From Thiomicrorhabdus sp033238645 (GTDB lineage Bacteria; Pseudomonadota; Gammaproteobacteria; Thiomicrospirales; Thiomicrospiraceae): a stretch of 64,000 bases of DNA. Positions within the stretch are counted from its first letter, which is position 1; each line of letters opens with the position of its first letter. The DNA lies in contig BQXR01000003.1 of the NCBI GenBank assembly GCA_033238645.1, positions 1 through 64,000 on the forward strand, read 5' to 3'. The position numbers and the translations under genes are program-made. Positions 9,194 to 17,374 of the stretch are shown in pieces. A model generated the notes under the pieces. It saw only the letters and a program-made list of their open reading frames with translations, had not been told where the DNA came from and ran no database searches.

Positions 9194-10328
9194 TAGTCAT
9201 ACTAAAGACTGTAAATCTTATATTTTGGTGGTAGATGATGAAGTGATGAATCGCTACGTACTGGATGACTTGATTGGCGAGCGTTATGATTTGCAGTTAG
9301 TTGCAAGTGGTGATGCTTGCCTTGAAAGTGTAAAAATTCGACTACCTGAGTTGATTTTATTGGATGTAAATATGCCAGGCATAAATGGTTTTGAGGTTTG
9401 TAAAAGATTAAAGCAGAACGCTGAAAGTAGTAGTGTGCCAGTTATTTTTTTAACAGCTCAAATTTCGGTTGAGGATGAAAGAAAAGGCCTTGAGCTTGGG
9501 GCGGTGGATTATATTACCAAACCCTTTTCAGAGTCTATTTTGCTTGCTCGTATTGAAACACATCTGAGCTTAAGCCAAACACATCATCTGCTTGAAAAAT
9601 CAAATTCAGTTTTACAGAAAGAGCGTGATTATATTGAGTATATAATCCAGTCTATGCGCCAAGATACACGTTATGTTGCGGATGACCTAGAGACCTTAAT
9701 TTCTCCTGTAGAGGAGAGTAATGGAGACCTAGTGCTATCATCACGTGCCCCAAATGGACATCGGCACATTATGTTAGCTGATTTTACAGGACATGGTTTA
9801 ACTGCCGCCATTGCAGGCCCTTTAGTTAACTCGTTGTTCTATTCACAAACAGAGCAGGGTATGCCTCTTGACCAAATTGCTGAAATAATTAATGCAGAGT
9901 TGTGCTGTAAGTTACCAACAGAAATTTTTATGGCTGCGATATTTATTGACTGGAACCCCAAAACTAATCAAGTTACTATTTGTAACCGAGGTATGCCGCC
10001 CGTACTGCACTATCGTCAAAATAGCTGTATAGGCCTGATAGGCTCTTGTAGCTTTGCACTGGGCATTATGGATGTGTTAGATGATCAGTGTGAAATGGAT
10101 CAATTAAGCTGTATCACTGGTGATGTTCTGATTGGATATTCTGATGGGATTCAAGAGATCAGGTCAGAGAGTGGTGAGCTATTTGGAGATCAGCATATCG
10201 AGGTACTTTTAGCTGAAATTTTATCAACGGGAAAAAAATTGGATTCAGTTATTGAAAGCTTGAATCAATATTCTGCTAAGCCTTATATTGAGGATGATGC
10301 CACACTGTTTAAGTTGAATATTGCTTAG
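9183..10328 (+). CDS. Response regulator with SpoIIE/PP2C phosphatase output
   Basis: A 381-residue protein of RsbU/HsbR type. The N-terminal receiver (about 12-130) has acidic DD18-19, phospho-acceptor Asp61 in LLDVNMPGINGF and the conserved Lys in YITKPF. A short coiled linker leads to a SpoIIE-like PP2C phosphatase with the metal ligands in ADFTGHGLTAA, GYSDGIQE and IEDDATLF. Such proteins dephosphorylate STAS anti-sigma antagonists when the receiver is phosphorylated. It overlaps the histidine kinase upstream by 11 bases. No anti-sigma kinase is adjacent; the nearest STAS partner candidate is at 20404. The kinase pairing is strongly inferred and the target is speculative. Confidence 0.9.
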   Translation: MKLNSHTKDCKSYILVVDDEVMNRYVLDDLIGERYDLQLVASGDACLESVKIRLPELILLDVNMPGINGFEVCKRLKQNAESSSVPVIFLTAQISVEDERKGLELGAVDYITKPFSESILLARIETHLSLSQTHHLLEKSNSVLQKERDYIEYIIQSMRQDTRYVADDLETLISPVEESNGDLVLSSRAPNGHRHIMLADFTGHGLTAAIAGPLVNSLFYSQTEQGMPLDQIAEIINAELCCKLPTEIFMAAIFIDWNPKTNQVTICNRGMPPVLHYRQNSCIGLIGSCSFALGIMDVLDDQCEMDQLSCITGDVLIGYSDGIQEIRSESGELFGDQHIEVLLAEILSTGKKLDSVIESLNQYSAKPYIEDDATLFKLNIA

Positions 10329-10404
10329 CTGTGTTTCACCATTTTTTAGTACCTACAAAGTACTTTGTCGGTTGAGCCCTTCTAAGGCAGAGGATTCTAG
10401 AAAT

Positions 10405-10902
10405 TTAATACGTCTCTTGCAGCCTTTGCATTACCGCTTTACGTGCCAACTGATCTGCAATGGTATTGCCTAAGTTACCATTATGGCCTTTGACCCACTG
10501 CCACTTCACCTGTAACTGCTGTGTTAAGCTTTCTAGCATCTCCCATAGGGTTTGGTATTTAACGCGATTACCTGATTTATGAATCCAATTATTTAAGCGC
10601 CAATGCGTAATTTTCTCAGATAAGCCCTCTATCAGAATACGTGAGTCGGTAAAAAGGGTAATCTGAAACTGAGCAGGGGGGGACAGTGGTAATTGTTCTG
10701 TTTGTAAATAGCTTTGCAGACTCTCTAAGCCTTTAACAGCCGCTTTAAGCTCCATCTCAAGGCTCGAGGTATGCTTTTGCCAATCAGACTGGCGTAGTAA
10801 CTCTTGACCTTGTTGATAGATAACTGAGCCCCAGCCACCTAAGTCCTGTTTCTCAAAATAACCACCATCGGTATAGATAGAGAACTCTACAGGATGAGTC
10901 AT
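10405..10902 (-). CDS. rnhA: Ribonuclease HI with an enlarged loop
   Basis: Cytoplasmic endonuclease that removes RNA from RNA-DNA hybrids. Catalytic residues are visible as YTDGG (Asp12), LEMELKAA (Glu51), TLFTDSR (Asp86), KGHNG (His) and ADQLA (Asp); the family is certain. Between Glu51 and Asp86 there are 34 residues, whereas the E. coli enzyme has 21. The extra loop, residues about 65-80, contains a copy of the dispersed G-tract motif, translated antisense as SPPAQ. The start is ATG at 10902. It lies 34 bases downstream of the DUF1841 gene and is probably cotranscribed with it. Confidence 0.95.
   Translation of the reverse strand: MTHPVEFSIYTDGGYFEKQDLGGWGSVIYQQGQELLRQSDWQKHTSSLEMELKAAVKGLESLQSYLQTEQLPLSPPAQFQITLFTDSRILIEGLSEKITHWRLNNWIHKSGNRVKYQTLWEMLESLTQQLQVKWQWVKGHNGNLGNTIADQLARKAVMQRLQETY
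10671..10682 (+). repeat. Dispersed G-tract motif inside rnhA
   Basis: GAGCA followed by seven G, on the strand opposite to rnhA transcription. It falls in the enlarged loop of the protein. Confidence 0.85.
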
Positions 10903-10936
10903 TGGTTAAAGCGTCTTGTAGAAGCGTTACACTCAT

Positions 10937-11368
10937 TCATTTAAGAAGCAGTTCCTGAAGGTTTTGTAGATAGATCTGTTCATCAGGTTCTATCTGGTCT
11001 CTCTGTGCTATCCAAAGAGACTCGGCGAGACACTCCATCATAGCGTGCTCGGTATCATGTACATCGCCTAGTTTTTGACCAAGCTGTTGGTAGATGGCCT
11101 GAATACCAACAGGACGGTCCATAGAGACCTGCTCTTGCAGCCCTAAATGCATACCCATATGTAAGAATGGATTAGTTTCACCATCTTCAGGCTTATACTC
11201 ATTCCCCAAGTGCTTCTCATTGGTCAGCATTAACTGATATTCAGGGTGTAATTCAATCACTCGAGCGATCATGGTTTCCATCGGATCCATAGGTAAGCTA
11301 AAACGTACTTTCTGCCACGTATCCACATAAAATTGTCTAAGCTTGTCTCTTTCAGAGGTATAAAACAT
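10937..11368 (-). CDS. DUF1841 family protein
   Basis: A 143-residue soluble protein recognised as DUF1841. It has the family's opening MFYTSERDKLRQFYVDTWQK, then the conserved LHPEYQLML and NPFLHMGMHLGLQEQ segments rich in His and Met. Function is unknown; the conserved His/Glu residues hint at metal or cofactor binding, but that is only a guess. It sits between nth and rnhA on the minus strand, 34 bases upstream of rnhA. The 173-bp gap to nth holds no gene or clear terminator. Confidence 0.85.
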   Translation of the reverse strand: MFYTSERDKLRQFYVDTWQKVRFSLPMDPMETMIARVIELHPEYQLMLTNEKHLGNEYKPEDGETNPFLHMGMHLGLQEQVSMDRPVGIQAIYQQLGQKLGDVHDTEHAMMECLAESLWIAQRDQIEPDEQIYLQNLQELLLK

Positions 11369-11541
11369 AAGGTTTCTATTAGGTTCTTTAGTTTGTTAAA
11401 TCAATAGGCTATTTTTACAAAATAATAGTGAGTTAGATTGCCTTTATAGGGTTTTAGATCAAGGTAGAGGAGGGTAAGCTTACAACTGTAAGTGATCACT
11501 CCCCAACGCAGAGCTAGAATCTTAGAAAGGTGATATAAACA

Positions 11542-12177
11542 TTATTCCGAGGTTTTTTGTTTGTACTCGCACAAATCATATATACAACATGCACCACACC
11601 TTGGCTTGCGTGCCACACAAGTATAACGACCATGCAAAATCATTAAGTGGTGTGCAGGAATCAAGAACTGTTTAGGCACAAACTTGAGTAGTTTCTTCTC
11701 TACTTCCAATACATTCTTTCCTGGCGCTAACTTGGTTCTATTTGAAACTCTAAAAATATGCGTATCCACTGCCATCGTTGGCTGGCCGTAGGCGGTATTT
11801 AATACCACATTAGCCGTTTTACGTCCTACACCAGGAAGAGCTTCGAGATCTTCTCGGTTATCAGGCACGACTGAGTCATGTAGCTCGACTAACATTTTAC
11901 AGGTCTTAATCACATTAGCGGCTTTGGTATTGAATAGACCAATGGTTTTAATATAAGACTTAAGCTCTTCTAAACCGAGCGCATAGATCGCCTTTGGCGT
12001 ATTGGCCACAGGGAATAGTTTATTGGTAGCGATATTCACGCCTTTATCCGTGGCTTGTGCTGACAAAATAACCGCGATGAGTAGCTCGAAAGGCGTGCTG
12101 TAATTAAGCTCTGTTTCAGGCTCAGGGATCGCTTCACTTAAGCGTTCAAAAATTTCTAGGCGAATCTGTTTATTCAC
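11542..12177 (-). CDS. nth: Endonuclease III (GTG start)
   Basis: Base-excision-repair glycosylase/AP lyase for oxidised pyrimidines. The HhH motif LPGVGRKTANVVL carries the catalytic Lys and VDTHIFRV the catalytic Asp. A C-terminal [4Fe-4S] loop has the pattern C-x6-C-x2-C-x5-C (CVARKPRCGACCIYDLC). Starting at GTG 12177 (NKQIRLEIFERL) gives 211 residues, exactly the E. coli length and N-terminus. AGGA lies upstream, inside the rnfE end. A longer frame from 12225 would overlap rnfE by 47 bases and is unlikely. The rnfE stop is one base away, so nth is the last gene of the rnf operon, as in E. coli. Confidence 0.96.
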   Translation of the reverse strand: MNKQIRLEIFERLSEAIPEPETELNYSTPFELLIAVILSAQATDKGVNIATNKLFPVANTPKAIYALGLEELKSYIKTIGLFNTKAANVIKTCKMLVELHDSVVPDNREDLEALPGVGRKTANVVLNTAYGQPTMAVDTHIFRVSNRTKLAPGKNVLEVEKKLLKFVPKQFLIPAHHLMILHGRYTCVARKPRCGACCIYDLCEYKQKTSE

Positions 12178-12178
12178 A

Positions 12179-12970
12179 CTACTGTCCTGTATTGGTGCTG
12201 TTGTTGACGGTAACGGTAACGGCAATGCCTAATGGGTTTTTTAATTGAGTCTCTTTCTTTGCATCATAAGCATTTTTAAGCGCGATGAGTAAACCCAAAC
12301 CGATAAAAGCCCCTGGCGGCAGAATAGCCAACAGTACGCCTTGATAGTTGTCACTAAAGTGAATGGTCCAATCACGTGCCTGTTCACCAAATAGGATATA
12401 AGCCTGATCAAATAGTGTACCTGCACCAATCATTTCACGCAGAGCACCGAGAATGATTAGCACAAACATAAAGCCGAGCCCCATAAAAAAGCCATCCATT
12501 AAGGCTTTATCTAAACTATTTTTAGAGGCATAGGCCTCTGCACGACCTAGAATGGCACAGTTGGTGACAATCAGTGGAATAAAGATACCTAAAATACCGT
12601 GTAGGGCATAAAAGTAGGCATTCATTAGCAGATCTATAATAGTCACAGCAGTGGCAATAATAGCGATATAAACAGGAATGCGAATCTCATCAGAGGCGTG
12701 ATTACGAATCACTGAGACCAGCCCATTAGAAATTAAGAGTACCACTAGTGTTGCCAGCCCTAATGAGAGACCATTAACAGTATTGTTTGATACTGCAAGC
12801 AGGGGGCATAGGCCAAGCAGAGCAACCATTGCCTGGTTGTTTTTCCATAGGCCGTTATCAATAATCAGCTTATAGTCTTGCCAGCGAGTTTTTTGTGGCG
12901 CAGAGTTATCTTCCTGAACTTTTGTATTGGTTGAGTCTTCTGGTACTGGTTTTGGTTGAACCTTACTCAT
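12179..12970 (-). CDS. rnfE: Rnf/Rsx electron transport complex subunit E
   Basis: Integral membrane subunit of the Rnf/Rsx complex, which couples electron transfer between ferredoxin and NADH to ion movement, or keeps SoxR reduced in enterics. About six transmembrane helices and the family motifs LGLCPLLAVSN and IVTNCAILGRAEA, the latter with the iron-ligating Cys, are visible. The N-terminus carries an extra hydrophilic stretch of about 40 residues. The ATG at 12970 overlaps the rnfG stop by 8 bases. Its Shine-Dalgarno sequence is the GGGGGGAG formed by a copy of the dispersed G-tract motif at the end of rnfG. Confidence 0.95.
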   Translation of the reverse strand: MSKVQPKPVPEDSTNTKVQEDNSAPQKTRWQDYKLIIDNGLWKNNQAMVALLGLCPLLAVSNNTVNGLSLGLATLVVLLISNGLVSVIRNHASDEIRIPVYIAIIATAVTIIDLLMNAYFYALHGILGIFIPLIVTNCAILGRAEAYASKNSLDKALMDGFFMGLGFMFVLIILGALREMIGAGTLFDQAYILFGEQARDWTIHFSDNYQGVLLAILPPGAFIGLGLLIALKNAYDAKKETQLKNPLGIAVTVTVNNSTNTGQ

Positions 12971-13631
12971 ACAATCTCCCCCCCTGCTCATTTACAAAAA
13001 GCAGTGCTTTTTTAACCGCACCGATGACGGCACGTGGAGTGATGGTTGCACCCGTAAATTGATCAAACTCGCCACCATCCTTTTTAACGGCCCAACGATG
13101 GTCATCATCATGATCGCTATCATTTTCAAAATTGATAGATTTACCACTGAAGCTAAGAATCCAGTCATATTTTTTCTCATCAATTTTATCACCCAGTCCT
13201 GGTGTTTCACGATGTTTTAAAGCTCGTACCCCTGAGACGGAACCATCCGGGAAGACGCCCATTAGCAGTGTGATATTACCGCTATACCCATTAGGGGCAA
13301 CGAGGGTAAATATAAGCCCAGCAGGCTGGTTATCTTTACGTGCACGGTAGATAATAACAGGCTCATCACTACCTAATTCAGCTAGTTGTGAAGGATTGGT
13401 GAGCGTGGTCGTATCACTTAGCGGGTTATTATTATAGTACTCAGAAGGTAGCACTTTGTTAAAGGTCATTAACATCGCCTCTCTCTCTTCATGAGCAATT
13501 TGCGGTGCGGTGATAAATTGAATAGCCAATAGGCAAATAATACTGATAAAAATAAAAAAGCTTAGTTTATAGGCAGAGTTAAACATACCTTTAATCAGTG
13601 TTTGGGGAGCTGTATTGGATGATGTTGTCAT
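12963..13631 (-). CDS. rnfG: Rnf/Rsx electron transport complex subunit G
   Basis: Membrane-anchored flavoprotein of the Rnf complex, 222 residues. One N-terminal helix (about residues 18-42) is followed by a periplasmic FMN-binding domain. The motif FTGATITPRAV near residue 195 contains the Thr to which FMN is attached covalently. RHRETPGLGDKI is the conserved loop before it. The last codons, encoding NEQGGRLYE, include a copy of the dispersed G-tract motif, which extends the C-terminus slightly and provides the ribosome-binding site of rnfE. It lies 8 bases downstream of rnfD. Confidence 0.95.
   Translation of the reverse strand: MTTSSNTAPQTLIKGMFNSAYKLSFFIFISIICLLAIQFITAPQIAHEEREAMLMTFNKVLPSEYYNNNPLSDTTTLTNPSQLAELGSDEPVIIYRARKDNQPAGLIFTLVAPNGYSGNITLLMGVFPDGSVSGVRALKHRETPGLGDKIDEKKYDWILSFSGKSINFENDSDHDDDHRWAVKKDGGEFDQFTGATITPRAVIGAVKKALLFVNEQGGRLYE
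12978..12989 (-). repeat. Dispersed G-tract motif at the end of rnfG
   Basis: GAGCA plus seven G in the sense direction of rnfG, preceded by AAAT. It is one of only three copies oriented on the minus strand, and it doubles as the rnfE ribosome-binding site. Confidence 0.85.
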
Positions 13632-13639
13632 AGGGTTCC

Positions 13640-14692
13640 TTAAGGTCTGTGACCATATACACGTGGCTGCGTGTATTGATCAATTAAAGGAACGGTAATG
13701 TTCATTAATAAAATAGCAAAGGCGATACCATCAGGAAAAGCCCCCCAAGTACGGATTACATAAACTAATATGCCAATCCCAAACGCAAAAATAAAGCGGC
13801 CTTTGGGTGTGGTGCTTGATGTTACGGGATCGGTAATAATAAAAAAGGCTGCTAGCATCGTGCCACCAGAGAGCAGTACAAAGTCAACAGGGGGGTAGAC
13901 ATAAGGATCTATGGTGTGAAAGATAACGGCCATTAATGACAAGCTAGCCAAAAAACCAACAGGGTACTGCCAGCGAATGGTACGACTCATCAACAGGTAC
14001 AAACCACCAACAACAAAGGCAATATTAGTCCATTGCCAACTGGTTAGACCAAGCGGGTAGTGCGTATGACTGGTATGGGTTGAAATAGAAGAATCTAAGG
14101 TTTCAAAAACAGGCACCCCTTGGAATACCGCAGTTTGAAGTTCATCAAGTGGGGTTGCACTGGTGATCATATCAAATGGAATGCCTGGAATAGCACCACT
14201 AAAGATTAAGCTTATCGCATCCATTAGATCAATATAGTGTTCAGAAATTTCAGAAGGGATTGTCCACTGTGTCATTTGAACAGGGAAAGATATTAATAGA
14301 AAGGCATAGCCGAGCATTGCGGGGTTAAAAGGGTTGTAACCTAATCCACCGTAGATATGTTTGCCAAATATCAGCGCAAAGGCCGTACCGCTGATAATAA
14401 TCCACCAAGGGGCACCAGGTGGAATACAGAACACTAAACCCATAATAGTAATCAAGGCACTCATGTCTGTTAGATTTGGCATGATGGGGCGATTTCTAAG
14501 CCTAAGCATGACGGTTTCAACAACAATCAACGTTGTTAATGCAAGAAGAAATTGAATGACGATACCAAAACCAAATAGGTAGGTGTGCACCAGTAGAGCA
14601 GGGATCAGTGCAAGTTGCACTTTAAGCATCAACTGGCGAACGGTCTGATTGTTATGTGCAAAAGGAGAGGATAGTTGGGTTAATAAACTCAC
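13640..14692 (-). CDS. rnfD: Rnf/Rsx electron transport complex subunit D
   Basis: Polytopic membrane flavoprotein of the Rnf complex, 350 residues with about nine to ten helices. The covalent FMN site is the Thr in ITSATPLDELQ (about residue 180). YGGLGYNPFNPAMLGYAFLL is the strongly conserved membrane segment. The gene abuts rnfC with no gap, and rnfG follows after 8 bases. A six-G variant of the dispersed motif (CAACAGGGGGG, 13885-13895) falls in the conserved codons for YPPVD, so that copy may be coincidental. Confidence 0.95.
   Translation of the reverse strand: MSLLTQLSSPFAHNNQTVRQLMLKVQLALIPALLVHTYLFGFGIVIQFLLALTTLIVVETVMLRLRNRPIMPNLTDMSALITIMGLVFCIPPGAPWWIIISGTAFALIFGKHIYGGLGYNPFNPAMLGYAFLLISFPVQMTQWTIPSEISEHYIDLMDAISLIFSGAIPGIPFDMITSATPLDELQTAVFQGVPVFETLDSSISTHTSHTHYPLGLTSWQWTNIAFVVGGLYLLMSRTIRWQYPVGFLASLSLMAVIFHTIDPYVYPPVDFVLLSGGTMLAAFFIITDPVTSSTTPKGRFIFAFGIGILVYVIRTWGAFPDGIAFAILLMNITVPLIDQYTQPRVYGHRP
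13885..13895 (+). repeat. Weak G-tract motif copy in rnfD
   Basis: CAACA plus six G followed by TAGAC. One mismatch from the GAACA form, antisense to rnfD. Possibly fortuitous. Confidence 0.4.
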
Positions 14693-16765
14693 TTAAGAAT
14701 TCTCCTGTTTATTAGCTTTGCGCTCTGCGGCACGTTTTTTGGCGGCTGCCATTGCAGCTTGCTTAGCGGCTTCACGCGGGTCTTTTTTAACGGGTTTCTC
14801 AGTAGTCTCTTCAGCAGATGCTGTTTTGATTGTACTATCTTTTTTAGCGAGTGCACGTTTTTTGGCGGCTGCCATTGCAGCTTGCTTAGCGGCTTCGCGT
14901 GGATCAGTTTTGACAGGCTGTTCTACCGTTTCGGTCGCACTGTCTTTCTTAGCTTGAGCCTGTTTTTTAGCAGCTGCTAAGGCGGCAGCTCTTTTGGCTG
15001 AAACGCGAGGATCTTTTGTAGGCTCTATTTTAGAACCCGTTTTAGCTGCAGCCGATTTTTGCGCCATCTCTATGGCCTTACGACGTGCTTCGGGTATTGG
15101 TTTAGTAGTCTGTGTTTGAGTCTCTCCAGAACTACCTTTTGTTAGCACCGCTCGTTTTGCCGCCGCGGCTCTGGCAGCAGCGGCCGCCGCCGCACTTGGT
15201 TTTTTAGCGATGTCAGTTGATGTTTTAACGGTATCTTCAGAATCAGCAGGGGGCGTGGCGCGGTTCTTTACAGCCTCTTTTTTGGCTTTTAAGCGTGCTT
15301 CACGTTCCAGCTTTTCACGCGCGATACGAGTGAGCTTAAATTCATGGCGTTGCTTAGCAAGGTCTGTCGCCTTCTGCTCGGCATGTAGTGCTTTGATCTC
15401 TGATTTAGCATGACGATAGTACTGCACTAAAGGAATACTGCTTGGACAGACATAGCTACAGCAGCCGCACTCAATACAGTCAAAGACATTGAGCTTTTCA
15501 ACCTTGTCAAACTCATGGGCTTGGCTGTGCCAGAACATCTGCTGAGGCAACAGGTTCATCGGGCAGGCATCCATGCATTCACCGCAACGGATGCAAGGCA
15601 TCTGTATTTTACTGGGCTCTGGTGGATTAACCAGAATGCAGTTGGTGGTTTTAACCACGGGAACTTGATTACTTTGTACCTTAAAGCCCATCATAGGGCC
15701 GCCCATCACAAGCGGATAGTCAATTGTTTGAGTAGGTTTGGCGGCCTCAGCGAGTGCCTCGAAAGGGGTGCCGATTAGGGTATCCATATTATAGGCTGAT
15801 TTTAAGCCAAAACCAGAGACGGTGACAAGGCGAGAAGTGAGTGGTTTGCCTAATGTAATCGCTTTAAATATGGCGGCATAGGTCGCAACATTAAACATCA
15901 GTAAACCTCTATTCAAAGCATGTGTTTTGACAGGAATCTCAATACCTGTCAGTTCCTGAATAAGCTGTTTCTCACCGCCCATAGGGTAAACTGTTTCAAC
16001 AATACTAACCGTTGCGATGGTGCCTTTGCAGGCCTTTTGAATGACTTGAATTGCGATAGGTTTATTAGACTCAATACCACAGATGATTTTAGGTATGCCA
16101 AGCGCATTTGCGACCATAATGGCACCTTGGATAATCTCTTCTGCATGAGTCTGCATGAGTAGATCGTCGCAAGTGATAAAAGGTTCACACTCTGCACCAT
16201 TGATTAATAGAGTGTTGATTTGACCAGCTTCTGCAGGTAATTTGGCATAGGTTGGAAAGCCTGCTCCGCCCATACCAATAATGCCAGAATTAAGCAGGAT
16301 CTTTTTGAGCTGCTGTGGGTTTTGTGGTGCTTTGCCACTGACGTTTAGGGCATTCTCTATCGCGTCATCTTTAAAATCAGGTTTTAGAATAATGGAGAGC
16401 TGCTCTAAACCTGAGGCGTGTGGTACAACATGCGATGCTACAGATTCTATCGTCCCCGAGGTGGGTGCATGAATGGGTACTATTGTGGCATTCTTATTTT
16501 CTTTAGCAGGGCCTGTTAGCAGTTGATTTTTTTTAACATAGCTGCCAATAGGTACGATGAGCTCGGCTTTCTGCCCGATAGTCTGTTTTAATGGCAGAAT
16601 GAGCCGCTCTGGAATGAGTGTCTCTTTGATAGGGTTCTGTAGGGAGATGGATTTATGGTATTTAGGAAAAATACCACCATTAAAACTGTATAACCAACGT
16701 TTGGCCATTGGGTAGATAAGTGAGATTTTTGCGACTAAAGAGTGCAAGTTTAAAGAGGTACTCAT
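14693..16765 (-). CDS. rnfC: Rnf/Rsx electron transport complex subunit C
   Basis: Peripheral subunit that is thought to take electrons from or give them to NADH. The 690 residues include an N-terminal barrel and the NADH/FMN-binding GIIGMGGAGFPTYAKL segment (about 160-175). Two [4Fe-4S] motifs follow: CIRCGECMDACP (about 378-389) and CIECGCCSYVCP (about 417-428). From about residue 465 on, the protein is a long hydrophilic tail rich in Ala, Lys and Arg, ending in repeats around DPREAAKQAAMAAAKKRA. Such tails are common in gammaproteobacterial RnfC and vary in length. The gene overlaps rnfB by 4 bases (ATGA). Confidence 0.95.
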   Translation of the reverse strand: MSTSLNLHSLVAKISLIYPMAKRWLYSFNGGIFPKYHKSISLQNPIKETLIPERLILPLKQTIGQKAELIVPIGSYVKKNQLLTGPAKENKNATIVPIHAPTSGTIESVASHVVPHASGLEQLSIILKPDFKDDAIENALNVSGKAPQNPQQLKKILLNSGIIGMGGAGFPTYAKLPAEAGQINTLLINGAECEPFITCDDLLMQTHAEEIIQGAIMVANALGIPKIICGIESNKPIAIQVIQKACKGTIATVSIVETVYPMGGEKQLIQELTGIEIPVKTHALNRGLLMFNVATYAAIFKAITLGKPLTSRLVTVSGFGLKSAYNMDTLIGTPFEALAEAAKPTQTIDYPLVMGGPMMGFKVQSNQVPVVKTTNCILVNPPEPSKIQMPCIRCGECMDACPMNLLPQQMFWHSQAHEFDKVEKLNVFDCIECGCCSYVCPSSIPLVQYYRHAKSEIKALHAEQKATDLAKQRHEFKLTRIAREKLEREARLKAKKEAVKNRATPPADSEDTVKTSTDIAKKPSAAAAAAARAAAAKRAVLTKGSSGETQTQTTKPIPEARRKAIEMAQKSAAAKTGSKIEPTKDPRVSAKRAAALAAAKKQAQAKKDSATETVEQPVKTDPREAAKQAAMAAAKKRALAKKDSTIKTASAEETTEKPVKKDPREAAKQAAMAAAKKRAAERKANKQENS
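14731..14904 (-). repeat. Tandem coding repeat in the rnfC tail
   Basis: Two nearly identical blocks of about 50 bp, 14731-14781 and 14854-14904, lie 123 bp (41 codons) apart. A diverged third copy lies near 14962-15012. They encode DPREAAKQAAMAAAKKRA-type helices. Near identity at the DNA level suggests recent duplication or ongoing recombination. Confidence 0.85.
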
Positions 16766-17373
16766 TTTTTGACCTCTTTTTGTGGTGCTGGTGATATTTC
16801 AGTTTGACTGTTCAATATTTTGAGCAGGGGGGGGGCGGCTGGCTGAGTCGGATCTGGCCATGCCCAGTTTTCGACTGAACTTTTAGCCGGCAACATATCA
16901 ATACAGTCAACAGGGCAGACGGGGACGCACTTCTCACACCCTGTACACTCATCCTGAATCACGGTATGCATTAATTTCGTTGCGCCCAATATCGCATCAA
17001 CAGGACACTCTTTAATGCAGAGTACACAACCGATACAGACATCTTCATCTATATAAGCCGTCTCTTTAGGTTTGACCTCGGTATCTTCTGCATCCATCTC
17101 TTTAGGTTCTAGCCCAGTGATCTCTGAGATAAGAATCATCACCTCATTACCGCCAGGCGTACAGAGATTGACCTCGGTCTCCTCTTTTGACAGTGCTTCA
17201 GCGTAGGGCTTACAGCCAGGAAAACCACACTGGCCACACTGTGTTTGCGGTAGGACTTTATCAATCTGTTCAGCAATAGGATTGCCTTCGACCTTAAAGC
17301 GAATGGCAGCGTAACCAAGTAGAAGGCCAAATAGCAGAGAGAGGCCGATAAAGATAATAATTGCAGCGAGCAT
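16762..17373 (-). CDS. rnfB: Rnf/Rsx electron transport complex subunit B
   Basis: Iron-sulfur subunit of 203 residues. One N-terminal membrane helix (about 3-25) is followed by a four-Cys cluster motif CGQCGFPGCKPYAEAL. Two ferredoxin-type [4Fe-4S] motifs, CIGCVLCIKECPVD and CTGCEKCVPVCPVD, come next. After the ferredoxin domain an about 40-residue variable tail contains a copy of the dispersed G-tract motif, translated antisense as AAPPLL (residues about 179-184). The start ATG at 17373 lies 1 base after the rnfA stop. It overlaps rnfC by ATGA. Confidence 0.95.
   Translation of the reverse strand: MLAAIIIFIGLSLLFGLLLGYAAIRFKVEGNPIAEQIDKVLPQTQCGQCGFPGCKPYAEALSKEETEVNLCTPGGNEVMILISEITGLEPKEMDAEDTEVKPKETAYIDEDVCIGCVLCIKECPVDAILGATKLMHTVIQDECTGCEKCVPVCPVDCIDMLPAKSSVENWAWPDPTQPAAPPLLKILNSQTEISPAPQKEVKK
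16822..16835 (+). repeat. Dispersed G-tract motif inside rnfB
   Basis: TTTTGAGCA plus nine G, antisense to rnfB, in the region encoding the non-conserved C-terminal tail. A one-base slip here would alter only the last about 20 residues, but it could read into rnfC. Confidence 0.85.
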
Positions 17374-17374
17374 A

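Noticed and set aside
12178..12225. Longer N-terminus for Nth (PLPLPSTTAPIQDSS).
   Set aside because: It overlaps rnfE by 47 bases and is not conserved; GTG at 12177 gives the exact E. coli-like start.
12805..12819. GCAAGCAGGGGGCATAGG in rnfE, similar to the G-tract motif.
   Set aside because: It is the antisense of the strongly conserved codons for LCPLLAV, has only five G and lacks the flanks.
15245..15255. CAGCAGGGGGCG in rnfC as another motif copy.
   Set aside because: Five G only, no T-rich flank, and it lies in the low-complexity tail; not counted.
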